NCBI GenBank assembly: GCA_024760905.1
Contig: CM045746.1
Location: 9,399,466-9,463,465 of the forward strand
Direction: 5' to 3'
Length of the DNA stretch: 64,000 nt
From: Plotosus lineatus
Lineage: Eukaryota > Chordata > Actinopteri > Siluriformes > Plotosidae
The translations under genes and the position numbers were made by a program. Positions within the stretch are counted from its first letter, which is position 1. Each line of letters starts with the position of its first letter. Under the pieces are notes generated by a model. It made no database searches, was not told where the DNA came from, and saw only the letters and a program-made list of their open reading frames with translations. Shown here piece after piece: positions 36,445 to 49,100 of this stretch.

Positions 36445-36828
36445 CTGGCCACAAATGTTTATGGAAGGTTAAAAGCCTGAGTCAAGAAATAAACCATAAA
36501 ACAACAGCAACTCTGTCCTTTACAAGCAAAACATTATGGCAGCTGCAGCTCCATAATAGCCAATGGGAGGGAGCTGCGTCATCCCTCCTAGCCAATGGGA
36601 GGCCAGCGGGGCTGGATGTTTGAACGTCACTGATGGTAGAGCAGCTCGTGCATTGTTTGAATGTTTGAATGATGCGTTTTTAATGTTTGAATGGCACATT
36701 TGAATGTTTAAGATGCCGTTTTTGAAACGGGAACTTGTTTCGTATCCAGAGACGAAAATTTTAGGAAAATGCGTTTCGTAACCTGCATTTTTCGTTTGGT
36801 GAGACTTTCGTAAAGTGAAGTACCACTG
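36445..36828 (+). mobile_element. Family A DNA element, copy 3 (right half)
   Basis: It shares 'tttatggaaggttaaaagcc', 'agccaatgggagggagctgc' and 'gtttgaacgtcactgatgg' with copy 1 and ends 'gtaaagtgaagtaccactg' followed by TA at 36829-36830. Confidence 0.65.
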
Positions 36829-36830
36829 TA

Positions 36831-37455
36831 CTTTATATGCCTTGAGTGCTGCTGCATCAATGTCGCTCTGTCTCCTTCCCTCTTTGTCACAACGACCCAC
36901 CATGTTTTGGCATGTATGTGGAGTTCCCCATTCTTTCCAGTTAGCGTTCTGACATTAACGCTGACTGATAAGAAGTCCTCCGAGCGTCTTTTTGCTGTAT
37001 GATCTTATAACTTATTCTTGATTAAACCCAACATGTAGTAACCAGAGTGTGAGTGTAATGCTGAGAGCACATGGCAGGGCATTCACACTGACTGAACACT
37101 GAAGTTCAACATTCCCCCTCTTTGATTCTTCCCACTGACCGAGAGACAGCAAATTAACTTATAACCCGAGGGTGAGCCAGTGAGACGGTGGACCAAGGCG
37201 ACTTTCCTTCATCCTTCCCCCTCGGTTAATATTCAGAGTTCAGTATAGAGTTCTGTTTCTTTATCAGTTCAAGTGTAGTTCATTAGACAAGCGCCTGAAG
37301 GGTAAGGAGTTCAGGTTAACGTAGCTGAAGATGGGCGCGCGAGCTGAGTCAAAAAGGAGAAGGAATACAGGACCGAGAGTAAAACAAGAGCCCGAGGATA
37401 AAGGACAGAGAAAAAGATGAATGTAGTTACTCAAAATGATGTTCTTAATCTATTG
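36831..37455. other. Unassigned sequence
   Basis: Nothing recognised between family A and the polypyrimidine block. Confidence 0.4.
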
Positions 37456-37459
37456 ACTG

Positions 37460-37927
37460 CTGTATCGCTGTCTCTCGCTCGCTCTCTCTCTGCTACTCTC
37501 ACTCTACTCTCTCTATCTGTATCTCTCTTCCTGCTACAGTCTCTCGCCCGCACATCATGTGTCTCTTGACTTGTATCTCTCTCTTCCTGCTGCTCTCTCT
37601 CATCCTGCATCTCTTTTCCTGTATTTCTCTCTCCACTTGTATCTTTCTCTCCCTACTGTGCCATCTCATCTGGTATCTCTACCTGTATTTCTTTCTCTTC
37701 TCGCTGCACTCTATATCATCCTGCATCTCTTTACCTGTATCTCTCGCTCTCACCCTGCATGTGTTTACCTGTATCTCTCTCTCTCCCTGCTATGTTCTCT
37801 AATCCTGTATCTCATTACTAGTATCTCTCTCATCCTGCATCTGTTCACCCGTCTCTCTCCCTACTGTGCTGTTTCATCCTGTATCTCTCTCCCTGTTGCA
37901 TGTTCTCTTATCCTGCATCTCTTCAAC

Positions 37928-37975
<48 letters not shown>

Positions 37976-38252
37976 CCCCACCCCATTGTGCTCTCTCATC
38001 CTGCATCTCTTTACCTGTATCTTTCTTTTATTCTGATTCTCTTCCCCACCTCTCTCTTCCTGCTGCACTCTCTCTCATCCTGTATCTCTTTACCTATATC
38101 TCCATACTGTGCTCTCTCTAAGTCTACCTCTCTTTACCAATAGTTCTCTCGTCTAATTCTGTGCCGGTATCTCTGTCTCCGTCTATCGGTCTCTCTTTTC
38201 CCTGCTGCACACCCTTTAAACCTGTATCTCTTTCTACCAACTGCACTCTCTT

Positions 38253-38283
<31 letters not shown>

Positions 38284-38624
38284 ACTTGTTTCAGTCTATC
38301 TGCAACTCTGTCAACCAGTAACTTTCTCTCTTTACCTGTTTATGTCTACCTGTATCTCCTTCTCCAAACTCTGCTCTTTTTCTACCTGTATTACTCGCTT
38401 AACCCTTAGCTCTTTCTTTGTCTTTCACATCTGTTTTTCTCTCTGTATCTTACCTATATCTCTCATTCTCATCTCTATTTCTCTTTGTCCTCACTAAACA
38501 GTCTCTCCACCTGCATCCCTCTACCTGAATTTCTCTTTCACTCTGATCTGTCTCTCTTTGTCTGTATCTTGCTCTTTTTCTGTGATCTGTATACAGTATC
38601 TGTCTTCCTATATTTTTGTCTTTT

Positions 38625-38668
<44 letters not shown>

Positions 38669-39725
38669 CTCTCTTTCTCTCTCTCTCTCCAAGGGCGTAG
38701 GCTGGTCTGACCGTGGGGGGATGCACATCTCGGTTGACCGGAACTCGAGTCCCAGGGGCCTTAAAGGGGAAATGAAACGCCGACTAAATAAGTAGTCAGT
38801 AGCTTAAGTATAGTTTATTGAAGCGATTGTGGCTTAAATTTTATATCATAAATAAACCATTGCACACACAGCGGTTTTGTTTTATGTGCTTGTCGTATAA
38901 GTTATCGACCCGAAAGCCGCCATTGCTAAGTGCCCGCCTACACAAAGTTACTGTGACGTCACTGGGTTGGTACAAAGTACTACATAAAATATAGTGCATG
39001 CATATCACAGCATATTATATACAACATGAAATATATAACATATAAACATATAAACAACATGGAATCTCACGCCAACAACACGCAGTTTTTCAGCAGAAGA
39101 CGATTCATCTATTACTCTCAGAAGACGAATCAAATATTATAGTTCAATCAAAAACATTCTCAAATATATTTCAAACTACATCTGCAAGTACATGTGCTAA
39201 ATACATTTACAGATTGAGCTAAAGTTATTTATCTATTCCAAGGCACAAACAAATATTAATACATATTTACAGCACAAAAACATACTATTAATTTTATAAA
39301 GGTACTGAGCATTAGGCTGCAGATCCAGGCTGGATGGCTTATGATTATTTTATCCATTCATTCTTTGTGCGTCAATGTTTTTGTTCTAACACATGTGCAG
39401 GAGCCGGAGGCGGGACTAACAAACTGTGCTTTATTCTCACACTCGCACTTTGTTTGATTGACAGTGTTCAGCTATTATTGCTTACTGATAATATTATGTT
39501 TGTTGATTGGTCAGCTCGGTGTGCACATGCACAGTGCCCGTTATACATTACCCGGTTTACTTCCTGACTCTAGTCATGCGGAACTTATCTCCGACTTTCT
39601 CTTCAATAACAGTCATTACGTTTATTTATAAGATTGTGAATACACATCATTTCTTGTCCAGCGGAACTCAACTCCTACTGTGGGGGGTCAATGTGCCCCC
39701 TGTGCACCCCCCAGCCTACGCCCTT

Positions 39726-39772
<47 letters not shown>

Positions 39773-39999
39773 GCATTTCCTCCTGTATCCTGTCTCCCAG
39801 TTTCTCTATTTCTTCATTTCTTTTTATGTCAGTCTTTTATCTCCTTGTATCTCTTTCAGCTTTTAACCCTTTCTTTCCTGAATCTCTCACTCTTTTTTTT
39901 TGTTATCAATTTTACCAGAGAGAGAGAGAAACAGCCATGTCTTCTTCTCTCTCTCTCTTGCTCTTTCATCATCTATTTTTTCCTCAAACCTTTCTTCAC

Positions 40000-40053
<54 letters not shown>

Positions 40054-40060
40054 GGTGCTA
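37460..40060. repeat. Long polypyrimidine (CT-rich) block, split by a DNA element
   Basis: The 37460-38689 part is built from CTCT runs and 'ctgtatctct' units, with pure (CT)n at about 37929-37973 and 38628-38665. After the 38690-39726 insertion the CT-rich sequence resumes (39727-39766, 40000-40051). The Ser/Leu-rich ORFs across it are low-complexity artefacts. Confidence 0.9.
38690..39726. mobile_element. TIR-bounded DNA element inserted in the CT block
   Basis: The termini are a 16-bp perfect inverted repeat: CAAGGGCGTAGGCTGG at 38690-38705 and its inverse at 39711-39726. Both sides are CT repeat, so a target duplication (8 bp would suit hAT) cannot be proven. The 1037-bp interior is AT-rich with no convincing transposase ORF, so it is probably nonautonomous. 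Confidence 0.75.
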
Positions 40061-40456
40061 TAAAGCTCTCTGACTGTCTACCACTGTGAGGTCTGTCCTA
40101 ACCCAATGCCACTCAGAAATGATTCATAAGTCGTGCACTCCTCCATTTATCACCTCCCATCTAGACCTTCATTTAATCAATGGTCAACCCCTATCCACCT
40201 TGGTGTAGATCAGAGCTAAAATATTTCTCCCGTCACGACTATGGAAGGTTAATAATCTAACACACTGAGGGTCCCTGAGTGGTGTTGCCTTAAAGAAAAG
40301 TCTGTTCACTTTGGATTCAGAGCTTTGTACATCTGTCGTTTCTGGAAGGTTTCTAAAATTCTTCTGTTTTTGTTTAATTTGTCAGGGGTCTTCTTCACAT
40401 TTCAGGATAGTACTCAGATTTTATATATTAGAAAAATTAATACTGTATAATAAACT

Positions 40457-40458
<2 letters not shown>

Positions 40459-40507
<49 letters not shown>

Positions 40508-40509
40508 TA
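40459..40509. repeat. (AAT)n microsatellite
   Basis: ATA/AAT units; a second tract of the same kind lies at 40622-40667. Confidence 0.95.
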
Positions 40510-40621
40510 ATTTCTGAACTGTTTAATACGAATTAGGGTTGTAGGCAGGCTGACGCCCACCTCAGTCGACTCTGGTTGAGGGCAGGATACATCCTGGACA
40601 GTTTGCCAGGCTATCGCAGAA
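40510..40621 (-). mobile_element. SINE type 1b 3' end fragment
   Basis: 'aggctgacgcccacctcagt', 'gagggcaggatacatcctgg' and 'cagtttgccaggctatcgc' match the tail region of the SINE at 35098. It lies between two (AAT)n tracts. Confidence 0.6.
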
Positions 40622-40623
40622 TA

Positions 40624-40667
<44 letters not shown>

Positions 40668-40675
40668 GAGTAGCA

Positions 40676-41047
40676 CAGTGGTGAAGTTTTTAGTATGTTT
40701 GCCTCACAGCAAGAAGGTCCTGGGTTTGACTCCTGAGTTTGGTGAGAGTGTTTGGTGAGAACCTGTGTGAAGTTTAAATGTTCTACCTGTGCTTGCATGG
40801 GCTTCCTGTGGGTACTTTGGTTTCCTCCAGATACAGTACAGTCCAAAGACATATAAATGAGGTTACTCTGCTGTTTCAAAGTATACCTAGGTGCTAGTGT
40901 GAGTTTGAATGGTTGTGCGTGTTGGCACATGGCCTGTTGAGCTGTTCAGTGTTTACCAAATGTTCATTCAGTGTGGGTTGAGATAGGCTCCACGATCCCT
41001 GCGACCCTAGTAGGATTAAGTGGTTTATGAAATGGATAAATAAATTA
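40676..41047 (+). mobile_element. 'PF' type repeat, plus copy
   Basis: The head 'cacagtggtgaagttttt' and 'cctgggtttgactcc' is tRNA-like. It is followed by 'tgggcttcctgtgggtactt', 'cagtccaaagacatataaat' and 'ccctagtaggattaagtggt'. Other plus copies are near 42010, 42841, 44093 and 46675. Confidence 0.75.
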
Positions 41048-41087
41048 TATAAATAGAGAATATAATCCCCAATATAAGCAAAAAAAG

Positions 41088-41285
41088 GTTAAATTAATTC
41101 CTGGATCCTTAATTTGATCTGGATCGCCACCAAAATAAAATGTACCCTTTCGTGCTCAACGCTTTGGTTCATAGTACAGATTTCCTAAAAAGCTGTTCAT
41201 ACATAACTTTTTGTGTAATTCTGCTAAAAAAAAAAATTAAACACACACCTGGTGGGTAAAACATAATCCCTTGGTAGAGGTCAAG
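41088..41285 (+). mobile_element. Common teleost interspersed repeat fragment
   Basis: 'tcctggatccttaatttgat', 'ctggatcgccaccaaaata' and a terminal 'cttggtagaggtca' match a repeat I recall from many fish genomes (its usual end is 'cttggcggaggta'). The class is not assigned. Confidence 0.5.
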
Positions 41286-41607
41286 CCAGGTTTTTGAAGA
41301 TTCGACACTCAGGGGTGGGGTGGGAACACAAATCTCTGATTACATTGGTATATATTGGTGTCATCCACAACAATGATGCGATCTTCTCTGACAGCAAGCC
41401 TGGGAAGTGTTATCCAATCCATCTGTCATGATCTTTATCACCTCATCATCCTTACTGGCTATGTTTGAGCGGGGAGAGAAACTCAAAAAAAATCTATGAT
41501 TTCGACTTCTAGTCTTGTCCTGTGAGGAAAATATGTAGAGTGATGTCCATCAGTTACACCTCTATTTGAAGAGGATTCTCTATCGCAGATAAAGGAAAAG
41601 CTGCTGA

Positions 41608-41682
<75 letters not shown>

Positions 41683-42005
41683 CATCTGCCTATGAGGGTC
41701 AGTCTGCATCAAGACCCATGGTGCAACAGACAAATTACTCTTCTGCTGATTTAATGTGACAGGCTGACTCAAAGTGCCCACTGTCGACATCTTCTCAACC
41801 AGTTAGCCGAATTTCTCACCGTGTCTCATGAGTTTGTTTGTTGGGAAAACATCAAGACGGGCATAATGCCACCCATTGTCACTCAGAACACCTCACTCGG
41901 GTTGTTTCAACGCCATTGCCAGGGTCTCTACTGATTTTTTGAAATGTAGTAAAACTGCAATCACGCACTTGTCAAACTGTAACGCTGGTCCTGATATATA
42001 TGGAG
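41286..42005. other. Unassigned sequence with a (CA)n tract
   Basis: Nothing recognised except (CA)n at about 41609-41680. Confidence 0.5.
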
Positions 42006-42009
42006 TGAT

Positions 42010-42365
42010 GTCATGCCTAAGGCAGCACAGTGCTGTAATCTTTAGCGCATCCAATTTACAGCAAGAATACCCTGGGTTTGAGTCACAATTTCGGTGAGGG
42101 CGTTTATGGTCTCACTGCGTACATGGATTTCCTCGGGGAACTCCGGTTTCCTCCCAAAGTCCAAAGACATGCACATTAGGCTAATTGGCAGGACCACATT
42201 CCCCTAGGTGTGTATGTGTGAGTGGGAATGGTTGAGCCTGTCGGCCCAGCGATGGTCTGGTGAGCTGTTCAAGGTGTACCATGCCTTCACCAAGTGTTAG
42301 CTGAGATAAGCTCCAGCCTCCCTGAGATCCTAGTAGGATTGATCAGTTCAGAAAAATGGGTGAAT
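42010..42365 (+). mobile_element. 'PF' type repeat, plus copy
   Basis: 'ggcagcacagtgctgtaatc', 'ccgtttcctcccaaagtcc'-like sequence, 'aaagacatgcacattaggct' and 'gagatcctagtaggattgat'. Confidence 0.7.
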
Positions 42366-42699
42366 GAGTGGTTGACCAAGGGTTACTGGTCACACAGATG
42401 ACACTGTGCTTGTTTGGAACAGGATCAGTCACAGAACTCTGACTGCACCTCATAGGTTTATATGTACTACGATGGAATGGTGCAACCTGATTGGTTTGCT
42501 ATCTTGGGCTAATCAAGACTATTCATGAATTTGCCGAACCATTTAATCATCCGAGGACTTATTCACCCTGAGGTGGCTGAAGTAGATCTCAGCTATGCCA
42601 GGTAATATTACATTCATTGTTAATTTAGCTACAACGCTACAGACCTTTCTGTGGTTTTGTAAAAACAATCTAAATTACTTGCTCATGCTAGTTTTTGGT

Positions 42700-42840
42700 T
42701 AATAATAACAACAACAACAACAACAATATTATTATTATTATTATTATTATTATTGTTATTATTATAATTATTATTATATTATATTATATTATATTATATT
42801 ATATTATATTATATTATATTATACAGTATTATATTATATT
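42700..42840. repeat. (AAC)n, (ATT)n and (TATAT)n microsatellite cluster
   Basis: Three adjoining simple repeats, the last with a pentanucleotide TATAT period. Confidence 0.9.
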
Positions 42841-43112
42841 GTTAGCACTTTCACCTCACAGCAAGATGACCTGGATTTAAATCTCGGGCTCGGTTCATTT
42901 CTCTGTGGAGTTTGCATGTTCTCCCCTGTGTGATTGGCTGTTCCAAATCACTCTTGGGTGCAAGTGGGAGTGCAAATAGTTGTATGTGTGTGTGTGTTGA
43001 CCTTGTGATGGCCTGCCAAGCTGTCACGGGTGTACCCCGCCTTTGTCTGAGATGGTATGCCAGCCTCCCTGCAACCCTAGGCACTTAGAAAATGAGTGCA
43101 TGAATAGACTAC
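42841..43112 (+). mobile_element. 'PF' type repeat, plus copy, abutting the microsatellite
   Basis: 'ttagcactttcacctcacag', 'gagtttgcatgttctcccct' and 'tgcaaccctaggcactta' match the family. The middle is shortened. Confidence 0.65.
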
Positions 43113-44090
43113 GGCACCAAATCTATCAAGTGTGACTCTGAGGTAAATAGTTCAGATTCATGCCCCTTTTGCAGCCATGCAACTTGAATTGTTTGCAGAA
43201 ATGCTTCCGCACAACAATATGCGATTGTCATCGTATATGTATCTTGAGTTGCCAAAGAGAACCATGAGCATTGGCTTCGAGTGGTGCATCGATAAGTAAC
43301 CATTAACCCGGAGATTACAAGTTAGAATCCGGGTTAATGGTGCAACCATTCGTGGTTGGGAGTCCATGGGAGTTAACTGGCCAAGCTCTCACGGAAGGGA
43401 GAGACGGCATACGCTGAGTTCCCTGTCACTCAAAGTGATCTCCAATCAATCATGGGCATCTGTGAACTCATGTGTGTGAGGAGGCAGATAGTGCTTTCCC
43501 TTTGAGTGTGTTAGACTGTACCCAAATAAGGATGTGCCGCAGTTCGAAAACATGCAGATGGCTAGCATTGCATGTCAGATGGGGGACGTTTACTTTCATA
43601 TGAAAAATCTCCCACAAAAAAGCCTTCTGCAGCCTCTCGCCGTAAATTCTAAAATGTTTAATCTCTCTGCAGCATTTCTGCGTAAAGTCTGAAAATGTGT
43701 AATTTCCGTGTGACAACATGACACCAACTCCAGTGTATATGACCACCATGAACAATGTGTGAACACCGACTGGCGACGACCATACGATACTCACGGTGAT
43801 CATACATTTTTTCCGTGATATAAAATGTTGTGAATCTTCACCTCAGCTCTTATTGCGTAATCATGCCTTCCAAAGGGAAGAGGACGAGTATGAGGGGAAA
43901 ATAACTGGCCGACGTGAGGAAAACGTTCGATTTTCATCATCTACACCGTGGAGTGTTCCTCCCCGAGGTACCACGGGTATATGCGTGAAAGTACGCTTTT
44001 GATTTCACTCTCAGGACTCCGTTGTATTCCTTTTGTGGTCAGCGAGCCCAGATGTTAGTGTCCTTGCTTTACCTTAACACCTCACTTAAC
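43113..44090. other. Unassigned sequence with a short hairpin
   Basis: 'ccattaacccgga' (43302-43314) and its exact inverse (about 43329-43341) form a 13-bp stem. The flanking 'tctgtgaactcatgtgtgtg' and 'tttgagtgtgttagactg' may be part of another SINE, but I could not confirm it. Confidence 0.4.
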
Positions 44091-44092
44091 AC

Positions 44093-44420
44093 TGTTTGGC
44101 ATGTTGACGTAGTGGTTAGCACATACACCTCACAGGAAGAGGTTCGAGCCCCAAGATGGACTAGGATATTTGCATGTTCTCACTGTGCAAGCGTGGTTTT
44201 CCTCCGGGTACTCCGCTTTTCTCCGACATTCCACATAGTCTAACCGGCTGTGCCAAATTGCCCCTGTGATGTGAAGGATTGTGTGTATATGTTTGTTTTG
44301 GCTCTGCAGTGAATTGGTGCGCTGTCCAGGGTGGACCCTGCTTTCACTTCGGGTTGGCTGAAAAGGGATTCAGCCTCCCCAAGATTGTAGTAGGACTTGA
44401 GTGGGTCTGTAAAAGTTCAA
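44093..44420 (+). mobile_element. 'PF' type repeat, plus copy
   Basis: 'acgtagtggttagcacatac', 'gaggttcgagccccaagatg' (B box), 'tttcctccgggtactccgct' and 'agattgtagtaggacttgag'. Confidence 0.75.
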
Positions 44421-44819
44421 GTCCCTTGAAGGGTGTGGCACCAGACTTCAGTTTCAGCCGAGGTCCCACCTGCAGATTACCCATAATGCACTTTGCTATT
44501 TGTAACGGATACTAAGGGCGCCATCTTGGATTTGGGGAATCAGGCAAATTTCTGGGGTTCACGTGATTCATTCGAATTCACCCTTTTCAATTCTAAATTG
44601 CGTTATTATTAGTTATTAATATTTTGGAAAGACACGTGACTTCTGACATGAGTGCAGGGGGAGATTTTTGATCACGAGGACACAGTCAGGATGTCACGAG
44701 ACCTATCAAACTGACTTCATGACAAAGATAATAAAACAAGCAGCACTCTGTGGTGATGTGGAACTGGTTTTCCGCTCCTTCCTGTCCTGTTGGGTTTTTT
44801 TTCTGTTTTAAAAGGATGT

Positions 44820-45097
44820 TAGACGCAAAATCTGAACGAGCACAGCGCGCGCGCGTGTGTATGTGTGAGGTATTTCCCGCGTTTTTCCTCCCGGTCCCCC
44901 TCCCCCCATGTTCGCGTGCGCACAGAGCAGAGCGCGCGCGCGGATTTTTATTCTCGGGCTGCTTCAGAGAAAGAGTGAAGCGTCGTCTCCTTTCTCTTTT
45001 CTGTTAAATTGAGCTGAAAACAACAAAAAAAAAGGGAAACGGAAAGACAAAAAAAAAAAGGATAAAGAAGGAAAAAAGCGAGTAAGTCGATGGGATA
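44820..45097 (+). promoter_or_regulatory. CpG-rich presumed promoter and 5' UTR of the nAChR beta gene
   Basis: Two runs of alternating CG ('cagcgcgcgcgcg' near 44845, 'gagcgcgcgcgcgg' near 44930) and GC-rich flanks stand out from an otherwise AT-rich, CpG-poor window. They lie 150-270 bp before the ATG at 45098. No TATA box was identified. The purine-rich stretch 45020-45090 would be 5' UTR. The role is inferred from position. Confidence 0.5.
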
Positions 45098-46081
45098 ATG
45101 GAAGCAAACTGGCTGTTGGGACTTTTTCTGTTTTTCCTTCAGGCTTGCAGTAAGTACACTCACTGACCTTCCTCAGGTAAAGTGACGGTTTATTTAAAAA
45201 AAAAAAAAGAAAAATATCAATTATCAGAATAATTCATAATGAGCTTTTCTTTTTTATTCACTGTGTGAAATGCTTAGTATTGCACACTATTCTTGTCATT
45301 AATTTATTTCTACACTTGTTTTAATCTTCAACAATTTACAATGTATATTTAGTTCATGAAATAATTTTGGTTTTTATTGCATAAAGTACAATAAATTTAC
45401 CTCATCTGTTTATCTGTGTCTGTCTGTCATGATCAACAAAAATATATTTTCTAAATCATAACTTGATGAATATTAATAACAAACCGGTGTGACGTCACCC
45501 TAGAAATGCAACCATTACATCTTTCTATTTTCTGTTAAAATTTCTATAGAACACGCAAGAAGCTGTTTACAGTCTTTTTTTGGTCATTGTCTAAATTATT
45601 GTAATGTGTAAGTGATATACTGTAATTAGGGATTTCTAAGGAATAATGTTAATACTGTATTATTATACATTTTTATAATATTATAATTCAGCCCTAATAA
45701 TAAGTAAATTACTTTTTGAAAATTTAAATAGATTCAAATCGGATTCTGGTAGTGTTGGTCTGGTGGTAAAGTGCTGGATTACTGATCCCAAGGTTGTGGG
45801 TTCAAGCCTCACTCTCACAGGGTTGTCACTGCTGTCTCCTCAGTGCTGCTAACTGGGTTATCAAAGGCCGGCCATGTCTCACACTGTTTGTGGTGAGAGG
45901 TTCATGTAAAATAACCATTGCTGACTTTCATCAAGTGTAATTACAGAACCGTCGGCGTGTTTCTGCCCTGCGATGGCCTGGCGAGCTATCCAGGGTGTAC
46001 TCTGACGTTGTTGGCTGAGATGGGCCTCCCCACTACCATAATGTGATTAAGCAGTTCAGAAAATGAATGAATGATAAATTC

Positions 46082-46144
<63 letters not shown>

Positions 46145-49100
46145 AGAGTGTTCTACTGAGGCAAATAAACTTGTATTTTAAAAGCCATTAAATAAATTTT
46201 AAATATTTAAGTAATTTCATAGCACAACCTGCAACTACTAATGCATAGTAGCTTCCTGTAACCTTTTGAACATTTTAAATAGATGAAAAATAGCTAGCTA
46301 CATTTTACAGACTTGATGTTAAATATATGCAGCTAAAGTGTAACCGCACATGCTTGGACTGTTGCTAATTGCAGCTAGTAATTTTCAATTTGAAGAATTA
46401 GCCAGCAATGCTGTGATCAAAATTGCCACTTTTAGATATCTTTAAAAAGCCACACCTGTTTAATTATAAATATATTTAGCTCACTTTTTTCAAGGAGGAA
46501 CTTCTGCATAGTTGTTTTTTTTTTTCTTCATTTTGGGATTTGCTACCATTTACTACTTTTGTTAAAAAGCAAAATAACCCACCAATGTTTCAATTTTTGG
46601 CAAATTTCTATTTTGTCTTCGGGGAATCTCTTTTACATCTCCGAAATAAGTAAACAATGAATAAGTAAATAACGGTAAGGCACGGTATTGTAGTGGTTAT
46701 CAGGTCCACCTCACAGCAAGAACGTCCTGGATTTGAGTTCCAAGCTCGGTGAGGGCGTGAGGGTGTTCTGTGTGGAGGTTTCATGTGGTTCCTGTGCTTG
46801 TGTGGGTTTCCTCTGGGTTTGTCAGTTTTCTCCTATAGTTCAAACACACACGCACATTAGTGTGTGTGTGTTGTGTGTTGTGTTGCAATGCTCTAGTGAG
46901 CTGCTCAGGGTGTACCTTGCCTTCACTCGTGGTCGGCTAAGATAGGCTGCAGCCTCCCTGTGTCCCTGATAGTGTTAAGTGGTTAAACAAATAAGTGATC
47001 GAATGGCAGAAACAATAGGAAAAGTTTTGCTATTTACGTGTTGTTTCCTCTTCCTGGTTGCAAACAACAATGTGAAGCAATCAATAGGCAATCAGATAGA
47101 TAGATGAGAGCCTGACAAAAGACATTACAATAAATGAACAAATCAAACAAATTGCAAAAGTATCGATCCCCCAAATGTTGATGTTGGGAATTATTATTAT
47201 TATTATGTATTTATATTATTTTAAATCTAGTGTAGCTTGATTTAAGTTTATTTAAAACTAATTCTTTTGCACTCGTTTATGTTTACGCGTCTGATATCAA
47301 GCCGAACGTAAACTTTTTAGCATGCCTGGTATGGGACTGGACCCATCAGTTCATTCACGTAGAAAAGTTACTGATGCGTCTGAAAATGTAACGAAATTCT
47401 CATTTGTGTACTTAAGAAACCGCTCCCATCGTATCTTTGTGATTCTTGCGTAAAATCGCTTCCAGTGTAAATGGATGCATTTCTTTGTTAACGAAAGGTG
47501 GCCGTCAGACTGATGACTACAAATGAATAAAAATTGCCTCCAGAATCCTCCTGGTGTACATAGGCCGTAACCGTGATCTTCATTACTCAGGGATGCACAT
47601 GTAGATTTAAAAACATTTTTGTGGTGAATGGTTGTGTATGTGCACTCAGCTGTATCCTGTGTAATTGATGAGAGTGATGTAAGCCGTGCTGGGAATCGAC
47701 GTATGGAGCCTGAAGTTGATTTTACGTCGTGTTTGATTTGGACGTTCACTTTTTTTTGCTCCAGTGCAGTCAGTGTTTGTGTTTGTCACAACCAGACAGG
47801 AATAGTGTGCAGTCTTTAATTATTAAACATATTAAGAGCACTAGGAAGAAATTTCTCCCTCACTCTCTCTCTCCCTCTCCACAGTCTCTCTCTCTCTCCC
47901 TCTCCACAGTCTCTCTCTCTCTCTCTTTCTCCCTCTCCACAGTCTCTCTCTCTCTCTCTCTCTCTCCCCTCACTCTCTCCCTCACTCTCACTCTCTCACT
48001 ATCACTCTCTCCTCACAATTTCTCTCTCTCCACTCTCTCTCTCTTCACTCCTTGTCCCTCTCTTGCCCTCACTCTCTCTAACCCTCACTCTCTTTCTCTC
48101 GCCCTCCCTCTCTTCCGCTTTCACCCTCCTTCCCTCCCTCCCCCTCACTCTCGCCCTCACTCTCTTCCACTCCCCCCCCTTCTCTCAAACCTCAGCAGGT
48201 GAAATATTGGTTTTTCCTGTTGGTCAGCAACTTTTGTGCTTCCTATAGATTTAGAAAGTTTGACCATGGAAAAATAATCCTCAGATAACACTTATTTTCT
48301 GTCTTTCTCTCGCCCTGTCTTGCTTACTCTCACTTTTCTTTCTCCATTCTCCCATAGTTAAAGTTATAGCAAAGACTAGTACAATAGACACAATTCGCAT
48401 CTCGGCTTGTGAACGGCATCATGGGATCGCGATTACCAAGCACGGTTGAAGTAAACCTTGATGTGGATGAGAACTGCACTATCGATGTGTTTAATTTATG
48501 GAAAGTTCCTGACCTTCGGGCGTATTGTATACGTAGGGGTCTTCCCGGTTGTTCCTGCAAGCGTAAAGATGAACTTGTTACACTTGCATTTGCGGCAACG
48601 TTAGTTTCACCTGCCGATAGTTTTGTCAAAGACTGAGGAATCTAAACAAGTCCAATGTGACTATGCTAGCTTGTTGACATTTAAAGTGGACGAGGAAATT
48701 GTGACAATTTCCGACCCCTTGGGACTTGAAGACGGCTAGGAGACAGAAAATGACCCCTTATCAAAGTGGCCGCCGTGTATGTACGCTGACATAGCGGATT
48801 TTTTGATCATGAAGGAACAGGCACCCCTACTAGTGCGACTTCGTAATGACTACAAAGAAGGTAAATACAAGTTTTACACTTGTCATCGAGTGATCCGACT
48901 GCACTTGTTAGTCTATTTTACACATGTTTATGTTCCCACAGTTCAGTTGAATGCGCACCTGGCATGTCGATAATTTAAGGCTTAAGGCAGACTTTAAGCT
49001 GCAGTTGTTTGGATGTGTTGCCATACAACAGCAAGTGGCTGCAATAAAGTTTGGTAGTCGTGACCATTGGATCAGCTGTTGGGTCACGTTCTGCGCGCAT

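Noticed and set aside
37557..40089. Ser/Leu/Tyr-rich ORFs up to 194 residues
   Set aside because: They are translations of CT-rich simple repeats, not genes.
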